In this document: one piece after another, positions 10,468-22,343 of the stretch
Layout of the letters: every line of letters starts with the position of its first letter
Position numbering within the stretch: the first letter of the stretch is position 1
Assembly: GCA_014773175.1 (NCBI GenBank)
Contig: VXCM01002782.1
Span: 1 to 64,000, forward strand
Source of the DNA: Lucifuga dentata
Lineage: Eukaryota > Chordata > Actinopteri > Ophidiiformes > Bythitidae
Reading direction: 5' to 3'
DNA length: 64,000 bases
Notes under the pieces: model-generated
Seen by the model: only the letters and a program-made list of their open reading frames with translations
Told to the model about the DNA's origin: nothing
Databases searched by the model: none
Program-made: the position numbers and the translations under genes

Positions 10468-11152
10468 CAGTAATTTAATGAAATACCACAGATTTAATAA
10501 CATTATGCAATAAATGAATAGATTTCTGAAGTGGCCATTCCATCAGCTTTCTACTTGGTCTCCTCTTGGCGTTTTGTCGTTTCATAACGCATTCACGGTG
10601 TATGAAACTGAATGTAACATTTCTGGTTTTTATCTTCTCCCCTCAAGCAAAAACAACAAGCTGCATTTTGGTTTTGTTTTGCTTCTGACAGTCGTGACAC
10701 GCCGTGCCAAGTCATCACTGCTGGAGCGAGGAGACACTCGTAGCTTTTCACATTTTATGGAAGAACGAGATCAAAGGGAAGAAATGAAGACGCCGCGGCT
10801 TGTCAAGCCCTCGCCGTGCCACGAGACAAATTTAGGAGACAGAAAAATGTATGAGCGGCCTTCACGTGGCGGCGTCTGGGCCGTGCTGCTGGCTGTGCTT
10901 TCAGGAAAGCTTTGAGAAAATGCGACCCGGGGCAGGAGAGGAGACGAGACTCGAGTCAATTCATGCATATTATCAACAAAGTAAAGTAGTTATCTCTGAT
11001 GCGGGCTGTGACGAGGCACGAGTAATAAGATTTCTACCTCCTAAAAGCAAGAAAAAAAAAACAATTAGGTTTATGTTTTCACCTGCTTCCATTCAGGGAG
11101 CAAATCCTATTCTCCCAAGTTCAATATTGTGTTAAAACACTTTAAGTGTGTG
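10468..11152. other. Unrecognised stretch with a GC-richer, CpG-containing core
   Basis: 10690-10960 is richer in GC and CpG than its surroundings and free of recognised repeats. The 133-codon frame (10514-10915) is not a family I recognise and has no exon signals that I can defend. It could be a conserved non-coding segment. Confidence 0.4.
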
Positions 11153-11699
11153 TTAAAGGACCATACCATCCATTTTGCCTGTTTGAGTCTAATATATTCA
11201 ATTTTCATACATGTTACATTACTGACAATCATTTCCCAAAGGATAAAACTGTATTTTCCTGATATTTTGCAAAATCTCTTAACCTATCAGAATCAAATTT
11301 TCAAGTGATAATCTCCTGCTAATATACAGCCTTATGAAGTCACGGTCATTTAAATTTTTTGATAAACGTAGGTCTTCATTTGGGACTATATTCCCCAGTG
11401 GAGACATACATTCATGCTGCACTTTTTATTGTGCTTAAACGCTAAACTTACAAAAAAACCTGAATACATGTCTTGTTCACGATGATGGATTACCTATCCC
11501 AAGAATGTTTCAAGTAATATCAACAAGTTGATTTTAATAGCGTACCAGAATGAACTGAAACCAATGGAGGTCTGGAAGGTAGGAAAAAAATTAATTCACC
11601 ATTCCAGTAGTATACTTTGGGAAATGATTGTCAGTAACTCACATGTATGAAAATTGAATATATTAGGCTTAAAGAAAAATGGACAGTATGGTCCTTTAA
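11153..11699 (+). mobile_element. F1 subfamily A copy
   Basis: Starts TTAAAGGACCATACCATCCA and ends GTATGGTCCTTTAA. Interior blocks are in standard order with a small deletion after AATCAAATTTTCAAGTGATA. Both edges are TTAA. Confidence 0.87.
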
Positions 11700-12450
11700 C
11701 GGAATAATCTAACCCATTATGTGCTCTATTGTGCTATATAGAGCTGGGAACATAGGAATGACTCCTTCATTCATTGTTATTTGTTGGCGTGATTATGTGA
11801 GCATTTTCCATATTTATTTCCTCAACGGTAACACACGTCTCAAGTCATGTCTGCTAGGGATGGAAATTTCAACATGGAAGTTTGAATGGTTTCGAAACAC
11901 ACCAACATGCCTCTTTTCAATACGGTGTTCCGTCAACTGTTTGGAGACTTCTTACGCAGTCGTCACGTGATGGTTTAGGAGGCGTGGCAAAATGCCACCA
12001 CACACACAGCACAATTTTCTTCAGTGTATCAAGGGAAAGGTTTTATTGAAAACTGCTGTAGAACAATTGGCACAAATTAAAATGCAGACAATCATCCTCT
12101 CATAAGTACAATAAAGAAAAAATTGTTGTCAGTTGCCATGACATTGCTGTTATAAAATAAATATTTACGTCAAAAGGCCTATAACCCATCAGCACAAAAT
12201 GTCCATCTCTTTGCTCACATATATACACAATACAAGTCCTCAATTAATAATTTATGGTTTGATTGCATCTGCACAAAAACTGTTCACGTTTTGGAACAGG
12301 AGGCATTCAATACTGCTGCAGTTACAACACCTGCCAGTAGATGTTGAGTGAGACTTTTCAAAATATTTAGAAACAATATAGCTACAATTATGTGTCAAGA
12401 CATTTCAAAGCCTCAAAATTGCCATCCTGACTGTCTTCTCTTCTGCCCAG
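11700..12450. other. Unrecognised non-coding stretch
   Basis: No gene seen. A CTAGGGATGGAAATTTC word at about 11851 looks like a hAT-type end, but I find no partner end. Confidence 0.45.
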
Positions 12451-12452
12451 GT

Positions 12453-12515
12453 CAGCACAGTGGGGGGTGTTATTGTCTCGCAGCAAGAAGGTTGTGGGTT
12501 TGAAGCCCAGTGCTA
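12453..12515 (+). mobile_element. SINE S2 head fragment
   Basis: GCACAGTGGGG then TCTCGCAGCAAGAAGGTTGT and GGGTTTGAAGCCC match the tRNA-like head (B-box region) of the SINE whose inverted copy is at 31976-32307. Body and tail are absent. Confidence 0.55.
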
Positions 12516-12569
12516 GCTCTGTCAGTTACAAACAAGACAAAGTTCTCCCACTCAAGCAAAGTTTGGGGC

Positions 12570-13095
12570 CAAAGTAGACACAGGGCAGATCCAAGAATTT
12601 TTCAATGGATTTCTTTGGGAATACAATAAACAAAACAGCAAAGACAAAGAACTTTATGCTATTTTTGAAGAAGTTGGTTTACAGTATATGAACAGAAATA
12701 ATTTATGGTATAAAATTAATACAATCAGAAGTAAGCTTGTTTTTGCATTTGAAGAAAAATGGTCTAGAGATTTTCTGTTAAAACCAAAATTGCAGACTTA
12801 TATCCAAATTAAGCAAAAATATGGCCCTGACGTTTATGTTACGTCACGCCCATCAAGAAGCCAAAGGTCTTTAGTTGCCCAGATGCAGACAGACATCCTT
12901 CCTCTGAACGCTGAAGTCGGTAGATTTAAGAAAAAAACATACAGCAAGAAAACAGATAGTGTGTGAGCCGTGTGAGTTAGAAGTTGAGAGTGAGTCACAT
13001 TTTCTTTTGTATTGTTCCTACCACTGTATGATGGTTTAAGAGCAACAATATTTAATGAAATATTTGAGCAAAGTCCAGAAATATTTTGGTGTAGC
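12570..13095 (+). pseudogene. LINE ORF2 C-terminal fragment (clade unassigned)
   Basis: Plus-strand frames read IQEFFNGFLWEY (12590 onward), then a longer open segment at 12688-12966 with LQTYIQIKQKYG and SRSQRSLVAQMQTDILPLN. After a frameshift near 12960 comes CEPCELEVESESHFLLYC at about 12969-13020. The last block has a C-x2-C...H-x4-C zinc-knuckle pattern. This arrangement (an R-S-L-A-Q-[ML]-[RQ] block, a P-L-x-x-E-x-G-R block, then CCHC) is typical of the C-terminus of some fish LINE ORF2 proteins. No RT or endonuclease is present and frameshifts break it, so it is a dead 5'-truncated copy. Family assigned from remembered patterns only. Confidence 0.65.
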
Positions 13096-13310
13096 AACGA
13101 TGAAAACTTGAAATGGTTGTCTTATTTGAATGTTTTTGAAGTTGGCTAATTTTGTCTCCACAGCCTGGAGAAGAAGGAAAGATGGATTGTTTCTTTAATA
13201 TGTCTGAGATCTTGTTTGGTACTGATATGGATTTCACTTCATTAAGTATAAGAAATCCTTATTTATTTATTTGTTTGTTTGTTTGTTGATTTAGTTAGTT
13301 AATTACTGTA

Positions 13311-13775
13311 TATACTCAAATATAAGCTGAGTTTTTGTTACCAAATTTCACAAAGCAAATCAGGGGTCGGCTTATACACGAGAAATTCAACTTTGATCCC
13401 AGAGAAGGAAATTTCCAGGGTGGAAATACTACCCATTACCACTACCCATGGAAAATAGTTTAAATCATACCTTAGAATGAGATATTTCCTTACTAAACAT
13501 CTTATCCAGCACATTTTGTAGTGGCCAGTAAGCTCTGCTGTGATTGGTCAGTTACGGTAATCAACTGCTGAACTAAATATCATGTTTACCAGTACGTGGA
13601 TTATTTTCAGAAAATCACAGGAATACTATGACAATACCCAGAAAAACAGGTAATTTGCTAAACAAATAAACTGATGGAACAACATCAGAGGGTCAGCTTA
13701 TATACAGGTTTCTTTAAAAATCTAAATTTGCAGATCAAAATCAGGGGGTTGACATACATGAGATCACATACATGA
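13311..13775 (+). mobile_element. Element G1, copy 2
   Basis: Longer sister of 3201-3545: begins near TATATACTCAAATATAAGC, contains GGGGTCGGCTTATACACGAG, the shared core, then GGGTCAGCTTATATACAGG and GGGGGTTGACATACATGAG. Repeated [GC]GGCTTATA words near both ends suggest degenerate terminal repeats of a DNA element. No coding sequence. Confidence 0.65.
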
Positions 13776-13843
13776 GATATATATATATATAAATATATAT
13801 AAGTTAGTTGGTTGGTTGGTTGGTTGGTTGGTTGGTTGGTTAG
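13776..13843. repeat. (TA)n followed by (GGTT)n microsatellite
   Basis: A short TA tract, then about nine GGTT units at 13805-13843. Confidence 0.9.
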
Positions 13844-15290
13844 TCAAAATGAAGTTTATTTCTTTTGTACCACTGTATCTGTAAAATTTGTACCACACTG
13901 GATCCAGTTAATATGAAATAAAGGTATCATGCAGGCTGGACATATTGATATGTACAGTATGATATAATAATAAAATCAAAATTCATTTATTCAAGTCAAT
14001 TCATACAATAACAAAGTAGACATCATGTTATGATGGATTACTAGCTTATTATAGCGTTGCTAGAATTGTAGAACTGAGATTCTGGCTTTTAAAACTCTCA
14101 GCCTTCACTTTGCTTCAACAGGAGGTTCAGGTTGACGCCTCCACCTCCAATGTGAGCCCCTTCGCTCCGACACGCTGACTTCACACCTTTCCTCTGTGGG
14201 TTTATTTATCCTTGAACTTGCATTCAGAAAGGTGTTGATTTTTTTTCCAACTGGCCCTGTAGCGATGATAGTTTTCATTTTGTATCACAGAAAACATTTG
14301 TTCGCCGGTAAACAAGCGTTTCCGAGCATCGCTCAGCACGTGGGAGGAGCGGCGGCCTCGTGCAGGGGGATGAAAGGGGAGAAAACTCTCGCTCTGAACT
14401 GTAATTCATTCCCTACTTCCTGTTAATATTCCGGCAGGCGCTCCACATCAACAGCAAATGAATGTGTAAAAAAAAAAAATGTCAAATTGAATTTCAGAAG
14501 CTAAAGGGGGGAAGTTGTGACGGCACGCACATCCGCCTGCCGGCAGACAAAATGGAAAGTGAGGAAAGTTTTCATGTCGCGCCTGGCTTTCATATGCAAA
14601 ATGTTCACAGCATCATGCATAATCATGACGTGTCACATCTGCGTACAAGTAAACTGGAATCCTCCTAATAGCAAACAAAACAGTTTCATCCTTGCTGGTG
14701 ATTTTTCTCACATGTCGCACACAATCTGCTTAGCGTGACGCCATGTTGAATGTCAAACCATCAGATTCAGAAAAAGGCAGATGACATGCACCGTATTTAT
14801 GTTCTCAGTCTCCCACCTCTGTTGGAATTGTCTGGTTTTTTTTTTTTTTTTTTNTTTTTTTTTTTTTTTTTCTTTTTTCGACAGCTTCAAGCAAAAACTT
14901 CAAAAGATTCACAGTCTACAGAACAAAAATTCATAGCAGGGATGTTCCAGCTCGCAGCCCTGGAGATTAATGTGATACGCAACTTCAGCCGATAGACCGG
15001 ATTCTGACTTGGAATGTGTACACTTCTGATAGTTTATATCATCGAGATTGTTTTCCTCAGTACAACAAATGAAAAATGTCGCTTATTATGACATGTGAGG
15101 ATGCGGCCTGTCGTGACATGATGCTGCTCCGACATTAGCTGCTGAAGAGACTTGGAGCTGTAAAATACGTCATTACGAGTTCAGCTCACCTTTGGGACAC
15201 TTTATGTGGACACATATTGTACTGAGGTTCTCATGGATGACCTGATGACTACGTTCTCATTTTAGGTCACAAGTCAAACCACGTGCATAT
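13844..15290. other. Unrecognised stretch; possible conserved non-coding core
   Basis: No gene recognised. 14260-14650 is repeat-free with higher GC; at 14590-14630 it carries CATATGCAAAATG and CATGCATAATCATGA, octamer/homeodomain-like words. An N lies in poly-T at 14854. The frames at 14196-14995 do not resemble known proteins. Confidence 0.4.
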
Positions 15291-15351
15291 ATATACACAT
15301 GCATATACATATACACACATATATATATACATATATACACATATACACATA
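15291..15351. repeat. (TA)/(CA) low-complexity tract
   Basis: Mixed ATAC/ATAT units ending in TA next to the Tc1-like end; the TA serves as target site. Confidence 0.75.
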
Positions 15352-15471
15352 CAGTGAGGTCCAAAAGTCTGAGTCCACATGTAAAATCTGTGATGTTTTC
15401 CTTGTAAATGTGGAAATAATGAGAAAGTCTGAGATCATAGAGGCTCTGTGGAATATTGTCAAATCATGCTG

Positions 15472-15570
15472 GATAACTTGGCTCATCAGGTTTTTACAGA
15501 TGTGTGGAGTCCACTAAGCAGCTGGACTGATGCTGTCATTAAAGCTAAAGGAGGCCGTACCAGATACTAA
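15472..15570 (+). pseudogene. Tc1-like transposase, C-terminal remnant
   Basis: A 33-codon open segment reads DNLAHQVFTDVWSPLSSWTD followed by AVIKAKGGRTRY and a TAA stop at 15568-15570. The ending A-x-x-x-K-G-G-x-T-x-Y is characteristic of fish Tc1-like transposases, cut-and-paste enzymes of about 340 residues with an N-terminal paired-like DNA-binding domain and a DDE catalytic core. Both domains are absent, so this is only the terminal tenth. Upstream is TIR-derived sequence, showing an internal deletion. The segment just after the stop is repeated three to four times (15558-15660). Confidence 0.7.
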
Positions 15571-15660
15571 GATATTCTGACATTCAAGATATTCTGACAT
15601 TTGTACAAAATACTAAGATATTCTGACATTCGTACCAAATACTAAGATATTCTGACATTT
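15558..15660. repeat. Tandem repeat of about 29 bp in the Tc1 tail
   Basis: The block ATACTAAGATATTCTGACAT occurs three times plus one shortened unit, starting at the transposase stop codon region. Confidence 0.75.
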
Positions 15661-15803
15661 ATTACATTTTTCAAGTATTCAACTTCTCACTCTAATTAAG
15701 ATGATATTATCATTTTTAATGAAAAATCTTGTATTAAATTAAAAAAAAAATGCAAAATAGAAGCATTTTCACAGTGGTCTCTTTTGAACCCAATATATAT
15801 AAT

Positions 15804-17450
15804 TTTTTTAAATTTATTTATTTTTTAAAGCAGTTTTTTCACATGTGGTTTCTAGCAAACAGATCAATTATGTCTGATACTTTTTGGGGTTTTTTGGGGG
15901 CCAATTAACTTTATTCATATAAAGAGTGTACAGTTTGTTACAAAGTACAACAGGATGAAGCCAAAAAATACAAACGTATAAAGAGAACATGGGAAAATGA
16001 GATGATGTTAGAGGATTATGTTGCGTAATGTGCAGAAATTTTCTTTATAGCCTAACATTTAGGCTAAGTTTCAGGATGTCTGCGTAGTTGTTGAAATGTA
16101 AATGCAATAAAGCTTGGTTTCTGGTGCAGAATCGTTGCTGCTGTGGATATGATGCTACAGAGCTGAATTAGCTGTGACATCATCAGTAAGCGACATTGCT
16201 TCAGATGACACTTGAGGAGCAAGCATGTTTCATTTCTCTTATACCATCAGTCCTCATCTCTTCTGTCCTCGCATCTTTTTCTCGTATCTTTAGTGGGTGG
16301 GACTAATGCAAAGAAAAGACGCAAGTGAGGTAAACTTGGAAATGAGGAAGAGCTTCGTGATTGGTTGGACTGAAAACCTGCAGCCTCTCTGCCCTCCGTG
16401 GAAACCAAGTTTTACACCCATATGTCAGAAGGATAAAATCAATAAATCATCCATTCAATACATTTCTCAGATTGAAGAATTAAGCACATGTTGTTTTCTA
16501 AATCTCCATAAAGAAGCTCATCTTGACCACAAATATGCACTGTACAGCATTAAGCAAAATACAGAGATGATTTATGTTGCTTGATAATCTCGCTGAACAT
16601 CTGTTGGAGAAGTTTTAGGAATAGATCTGCTTTGCTTGTTGCATTCTAGGCTATGATGATCTGTCATTGAGCCGTCATTGTGCATTATCACCCTGCATTC
16701 ACATTGTAGCAGATGTTCCATAATTTGTAGGAAATCAGTTGCCGGGCTGTACTTTCTGTACCAAAGCAAATTCTCTGTGTTTTTTCTATAAAGGGCCATC
16801 AGCAGCATTGAGTGATGGATCTGAAATATCAAAAAAAAAAAAAAAANAAAAAAAAAAAAAAAGCCATGCAAAACCATTATTATTTTAAAAATGTCCATAG
16901 AGAAAAGAGGAAACATTAATTTTAATAGCATAGGGTTTGCCCGCTGAGATCCAATCACAGTGCAGTCAGAATTTATTATCACATTTTAATGCAAAGTCCA
17001 TAAGTGTAACCAGAATCCTTCCTCACACCCAGAGCTCGTATTTTAGAGTTCTCTCAGGTAAAAATGAATAGTTTCAAATTATGTTTAAAGAGTAATTTAA
17101 CACCAAATCCACTTTTTTTTTAACTGATTAAGTTTTATGTGAATGTGATAAATTGAGTCTGGTACCAATCTGGAGTGTTCTTGCTTTCTCTTTTTCCACT
17201 GAAAATATGGTGTAGCCCTCCAGATCCTAAAACAAGGATCCATGATCCAACACAATCCATGACGCTGCCATGTTCTCCATGCCCCAAGGTACATGTCTGC
17301 ATCACTGTTGCTTTGATTTAGGCCACGCCTCTCTATCAAGACATATAAAAACAGATACGTTCTCACATTCTCACTTTTTTTCAGTGTTTGAAGGTTTTTT
17401 ATGACTATGTGAAGGACTTGTGGTCAAGCTAAAATGGGAGGAGGGGGGTG
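15804..17450. other. Unrecognised non-coding stretch
   Basis: No gene recognised. 15881-16040 (a T/G run, then AACTTTATTCATATAAAGAG) may be the 3' end of a minus-strand retroposon, but I could not confirm it. An N lies in poly-A at 16847. Confidence 0.4.
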
Positions 17451-18177
17451 TTAAAGGACCATACCAATCACACATGTTTGAGCCCAATATATACAACCCA
17501 CATAAGTTACATTACTGACAATTTCCAAAACATAAAACCATATATTAGATTTCCTGTTATTTTTTCAAATCCCATAATCTTTCAAACTCAATGTTCAGGT
17601 GATACATTCACCTTAAAATTCAATGTTTAGCCTTCAATACTTATGCATGATTGTAGAAGGCATGGTCATTTGAATTTCTCACATAAGAACTATATTGGGA
17701 CTATATTTCCTGGCGGAGAAATACACCATCTTCTGTGCAGCCCAGTGTTGATCGGTCCAATAAAGTTATTTTAAAAAACTTAGTAGACGTGTTTTTTGCT
17801 GTGATGGATTACGTATCTCAAGCGTGTTGCAAGCCTCTACAACAGGGATCCCCAACTGGTGGCCCGTGGGCTGCTGCAGGTCCTATCTATCAGGCCCCAC
17901 AGCTGACTTCTCAAAAAAAAAAAAAATCTGTGGCCCTTGGCTTGGCATACTTGACATAATTTGGCCCTTGAGGAAAACTAGTTGGGGAACCCTGCTCTAC
18001 AAGTTGGTTTTAATAGCATACTGGAATTAAAAAGAATAGGAGTCTGGAAGGTAGGAAAAAAAAATTCTAAGAGCATTCTAGCAGTATGTTTTTGGAAACA
18101 GTTGACAGTAACATAATATGTAAGCATCTTTTACATATTGGACTCAAACATGCACAATCGCCGATATGGTCCTTTAA
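17451..18177 (+). mobile_element. F1 subfamily B copy carrying a nested hAT-type element
   Basis: Left end TTAAAGGACCATACCAATCA, right end CGCCGATATGGTCCTTTAA. B-type interior (GGTGATACATTCACC, ATTTCCTGGCGGAG, GATGGATTACGTATCTC). It is split at CTCTACAA by the 152-bp element at 17843-17994; removing that insert and one duplication copy restores the family's continuous TCTACAAGTTG. Confidence 0.88.
17843..17994 (+). mobile_element. 152-bp hAT-type MITE with perfect 8-bp TSD
   Basis: Termini CAGGGATCCCCAACTGGTGG and, inverted, CAGGGTTCCCCAACTAG. The 8-bp CTCTACAA at 17835-17842 is repeated exactly at 17995-18002. CAGGG ends and an 8-bp duplication are diagnostic for hAT transposons. A poly-A run near 17915 lies in the middle. 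It is too short to code, so it was moved in trans by a hAT transposase. Confidence 0.9.
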
Positions 18178-18972
18178 AACATTTTCTTTTCTGATACAAT
18201 TCAACCATCAGCATTGATTTTCCTGAACTCAATTTCTAAATTTCTACAGCACCAGAGCAGAAATATTCAGCCTGGGATGGGAGTACTACATTCTGTAAAC
18301 CTGCAGAAAGATGGAGAAACTGTTAGGATACACAGCCAGTACATTCAGGAGGAAATCATCGGTTCTGATGGACGGTGCTGCAGTCGGAGCACACTCCACA
18401 GTAATTGTTAGGGAGGGGATCAGTGTGTGTGGCACTTTAGCTATTAATTGGTGTGCAAGTTGTTTTTTTTTTNGCATGTCGGTGTGCATCGGAGGGACAG
18501 ATGAAGGTGAGCTGTGTTTTGTTCAATGAGATTATAACAGGAGCCTCAAATATCTTTTATTCAAAGGGCCCTTCAAAACCGCTTCACCTGACATGTTGGT
18601 ATTCATGAATTATTTTCCAACAGTGGCCGAGTTCAGTGCATTTTTTTTTTTTTTTTTTTTTNTTTTTTTTTTTTTTTTTTTGGATAAAGGAACTGAATAG
18701 TGTGTATGTTTCATATGATGCCTGAGGGGTACGTGCACAGCAGTTGACACATCTAAATGATTGATATGACTTCACTGTGAGCATCTTTGACTGGAAAACT
18801 ACAGTAAATTTGAGTAAAAAAAAGAAAAAAGTAGCTAAATAAAGTCTGAGTGAATGTGAATGGATTTTGCCTTGGGTGCTGAGTAGTTTGCACCAGGAAA
18901 AGATGCAGGAAAGGTGGAACGGAGACAAAATGTTTCATGAAAGTGCAGTTCAACTTCAGATGTCATTTTGAA

Positions 18973-19038
<66 letters not shown>

Positions 19039-19103
19039 NAAAAAAAAAAAAAAAAAAAATCAGAATTTTCTAATAATTATTTCATGGGTCAGGCTTTACA
19101 GCG
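18178..19103. other. Unrecognised stretch with three homopolymer gaps
   Basis: No gene recognised. Ns lie at 18473 and 18662 (poly-T) and 19039, inside a poly-A of about 96 positions (18974-19069). Homopolymers this long around an N are more likely gap-filling products than real sequence. Confidence 0.5.
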
Positions 19104-19410
19104 TTAAAGGCTCATACTGGTGATTTTGCATGTTTGTACCCAATTGTTGCATCCTGCATACACTTAATGTTACTGATAAAAAAAAGAAAGAAAAAAAACA
19201 TTTATCAAAAGAAGCGGTACGTTTTAGATGTATGTTTCCTACCTTCCAGACCACCTCTGGTTTCAGTTCATTCCAGTACGCTATTAAAATCAACTTGTAA
19301 AGACTTGAAAGTGATTATGACAGGTAATCCATCACAGCAAACCAACTGTCATTCTTCATTTTTTGTCGAAGTTACTTAACTTAACCAGTCCAACATGGGG
19401 AAAAAAATGT
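19104..19410 (-). mobile_element. F1 subfamily B, partial minus-strand copy
   Basis: Starts TTAAAGGCTCATACTGGTGA, then CTACCTTCCAGACCACC, TTCATTCCAGTACGCTATTA, GACAGGTAATCCATCACAGC. It fades out near 19410 before the far TIR. Confidence 0.75.
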
Positions 19411-19627
19411 ATATTTCCACATACATGCCCTTGCAGTCTATAAACAGCAGCGAAAAAGGAAACGGATATAAGTGGTGATCAAAGAACTTCCTTTTGTCAC
19501 AGCTGGTGACGGTGATCTACAGAACATCTGCACAATGTGTTTTAATGCTTTTCTTTCTAACATGCTTTGGAAATATTTTGCAGCTCTCACTTGCCAGAGT
19601 AAAGACTGTGCTTGATATTTTTGGTCT

Positions 19628-19662
19628 CACACACACGCACACATACACACACACACACACAC

Positions 19663-19715
<53 letters not shown>
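19628..19715. repeat. (CA)n microsatellite, about 44 units
   Basis: Nearly perfect CA dinucleotide repeat with a few CG or TA interruptions. Its Thr-His or Cys-Val frames are artefacts. Confidence 0.95.
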
Positions 19716-19717
<2 letters not shown>

Positions 19718-19992
19718 GTCCCTGGCAAAAAGGGGGGAAAAAGATAGCGTTATGTGCACCAATGCCTATAAAATCCCTGGCGGAGGTAAGCGCTCTCTGA
19801 GTGCTTTCTTGTTTTATCTGTGGTGAAAACTGTGACCCATAAAATTAATAAATGGAACTCTCTGCATTCTCGTGACTCCACAAGACTCTACAAGACAGAC
19901 AGTCCACAGTTTGGAGAGGACAAAATCAGAGGTTGTTCAGTGATCAGCAGCAATATTTCAGCCCGATATATGCTTTCTAGTGGGTCTAGTAC

Positions 19993-20571
19993 TTAAAGGA
20001 CCATACCAACCATTTTGCATGTTTGAGCCTAATATATTCAATTTTTATATACGCAACGTTGCTGACAATCATTTCTCAAAGCATGCTACTGGAATGGTGA
20101 ATTAAACATGTTTTTCCTACCTTCCAGACCGCCGTTGGTTTCAGTTCATTCTGGTACGCTATTAAAATCAACTTGTTGATACTTGAAACGTTGTTGGGAT
20201 AGGTAATCCATCATCACCAACAAGACGTGTATTCAGGTTTTTTTTAGAAGTTACATAATTTTAGTGTTTAAGCGCAATAAAAAGTGTGGAGTGAATGTGT
20301 GTCTCCACTGGGGAATATAGTCCCAAAAGAAGACCTGCATTTATGGAAAAATTTAAACAACCATGACTTCATAAGGCTGTGTAACTATTAGCAGGAGAAA
20401 CATGGATTTTTAAGGTGGGTGTATCACTTGAATATTTGATTTTGAAAGATTAAGAGATTTTGCAAAATATCAGGAAAGCTGAAATATGGTTTTATTATTT
20501 GGGAAATGATTGTCAGTAACGAAACGTATGAAAACTGAATATATTAGGCTCAAACATGCATGGTCCTTTAA
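19993..20571 (-). mobile_element. F1 subfamily A, complete minus-strand copy
   Basis: TTAAAGGACCATACCAACCA to CATGCATGGTCCTTTAA. On the plus strand the order is TIR, CTACCTTCCAGACCGCC, CTGGTACGCTATTA, GGATAGGTAATCCATCATC, CCACTGGGGAATATAGTCC, TIR. One of the best-preserved copies for measuring TIR divergence. Confidence 0.9.
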
Positions 20572-22343
20572 TTGTTCTGGTTGACATAAAGCACACACTT
20601 TATGCCTGGATTACATCTGACATCATTTACATGTGTGCTTTTGCACCAAGCGTTGCTGCAACCAAGCACAGCCAGCAGGATGTATCAGAAGAAGAAAAAC
20701 TAAAGTTTACTGTGAGGGTCCTGCATAACACCAAAACACTGAAAAAGGCTGAAGCTTGAGCCTTGTTTGGTGTCTTTTTCACCCTGAAAGTTGTACTTTG
20801 TATGAAGTATCCTGAGACCTTCATCAGGCATGTCACTCTGAAGGCTCCACCCAATGAGAACGGAACCTGGTCATCTTTAGTCTGAGTTATTAGACTGTCT
20901 ATAGCCCTTCATTGCCACAAAAAAGCCCGTGTCAGTGCGGAGGCAAGATAATTATGTCTCTCATCACCGTCTCAAGTGCTGCAGAGTGAATATTTGGGCT
21001 GGCGACACACTCCAAAATTTCCACACTGATTTCCATCTGATTTTCTCCATTTTAATAATCAGAGTTGAAACCTGGATCAAAGCTCAGCAAAAATTAGGAA
21101 GCACGATGGTCTCTCTGTCACTGCCCCTTCACACCCCCCCCTNCCTCCCCTCATCACCACCACCACCACCTCCCCTAAATCCCCTTCAACCACCCCATTG
21201 CCAAAGACAAGTCATCAAAACTCAGAAAAAAAATAATAAAAATCAGCTCCATGGGACTCCAGCTGGCTTCCAATTATATGTGCAGCAAAACAAACATGAT
21301 TCAGATGAAAGAAAACAAAGTGGAGGTGTGATCGCAGCCAGACAGCGCTCTGTTAATCATGTCAATCACTCACTTCCCTTCTGGACTGACAGGGAATTTG
21401 TCAAAAGATGGATTTGAGGCGGACGGAGCGGCAGCACCTTGATAAATGTCTGCTGATCCTTCAGACTATGGAAACAGATCCAAGGTGCGAATAACCACAC
21501 CTGGAGTCCTGCAGCTTCAAAAGACTCATTTTGACCAGAATGCCACAGTAGAGATGACAAAACGAGGCTTTATGAAGCTCTGAACCTTTTTGAACCATTG
21601 TATTGAAGATCGGTGACTACTTGAAGCACGTGGGTGACATCAGCTCTGCTTGTTGTACAGCCTGATGAAGCCTTGTAAATGTGATGCATTTTGCATGTTT
21701 ACTTTAAGTTTTCTTAACTTATGTTGTGAAAATTACTTAAATTAGCAGGCAATCTAACTTCATTTTATACATCTCTGTTGTTTGTACTTCTGTTTTTCCT
21801 AATATATATACAGTATATCCTAAATAAAAAGTAAATAAAAGATTGACTGAGTAATCATTTCATCTATACAAAAAATCACGTTTTGAAATAGATTTCTCAC
21901 TATTGATTCTAATTTACATACTGTACATAGGAGATATCTACAGGGCACAATGAGGCAGTAGATGTGTTTCATGTGCTGTCTGTTTTTTTTTTTTTAATTG
22001 TACTTGGTGTACTGGACATTTTCTTTGATATTATTGTCAGGTTTGTGTGTGGAATGTGTGCTTATGCAATATCAGGTATTTTTATTCAGAAATAAGAATT
22101 TTTTCCACAGTAGATGGATTTAAACATTTTTTCTTTTTGGAAACAATTTCCCCAGGGAACCTGACTCTGAGTTATTAGACTGTTCCCCAATTTCACAGAG
22201 AACAGAAGAAGCCAGTGTCACCAGGAACTGTTGGCCAGCTGGTACAAATGTGGATTCACAGATTTGTGCATGGATCAGTAGATAAGAGGTTCTTCTGATC
22301 TTTCCAGAGGAGCAGCAGCTAGAAACCGCTGAACTTCAACTAT
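20572..22343. other. Unrecognised non-coding stretch
   Basis: No gene defended. The 162-codon frame at 20929-21417 crosses an N (21143) and a CAC/CCC-rich tract and is not a known family. A piece at 21547-21690 (GAGGCTTTATGAAGC, GAAGCACGTGGGTGAC) looks like a hAT terminus, but no second end was found. Confidence 0.4.

Larger units (their letters stand above)
15352..15803 (+). mobile_element. Internally deleted Tc1-like transposon
   Basis: Left TIR begins CAGTGAGGTCCAAAAGTCTG directly after TA (15350-15351). A degenerate inverted partner (CACAGTGGTCTC) lies near 15770-15781. Between them only the last third of a Tc1/mariner-type transposase frame remains, so most of the element is deleted. 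Confidence 0.75.

Noticed and set aside
11851..11990. hAT-type terminus CTAGGGATGGAAATTTC
   Set aside because: No inverted partner end or 8-bp duplication found nearby.
15558..15660. Short spaced repeats resembling a CRISPR array
   Set aside because: Units are contiguous tandem copies of a Tc1 tail in eukaryotic DNA; no spacers.
19494..19826. Thr-His and Cys-Val repeat proteins
   Set aside because: Direct translation of the (CA)n microsatellite; the same applies to frames at 4323-4540, 23547-23912, 38093-38376 and 60418-60777.
20929..21417. 162-codon open frame as a possible gene
   Set aside because: Crosses the N at 21143 and a CAC/CCC-rich run; no family motif, no splice signals, composition unlike protein.
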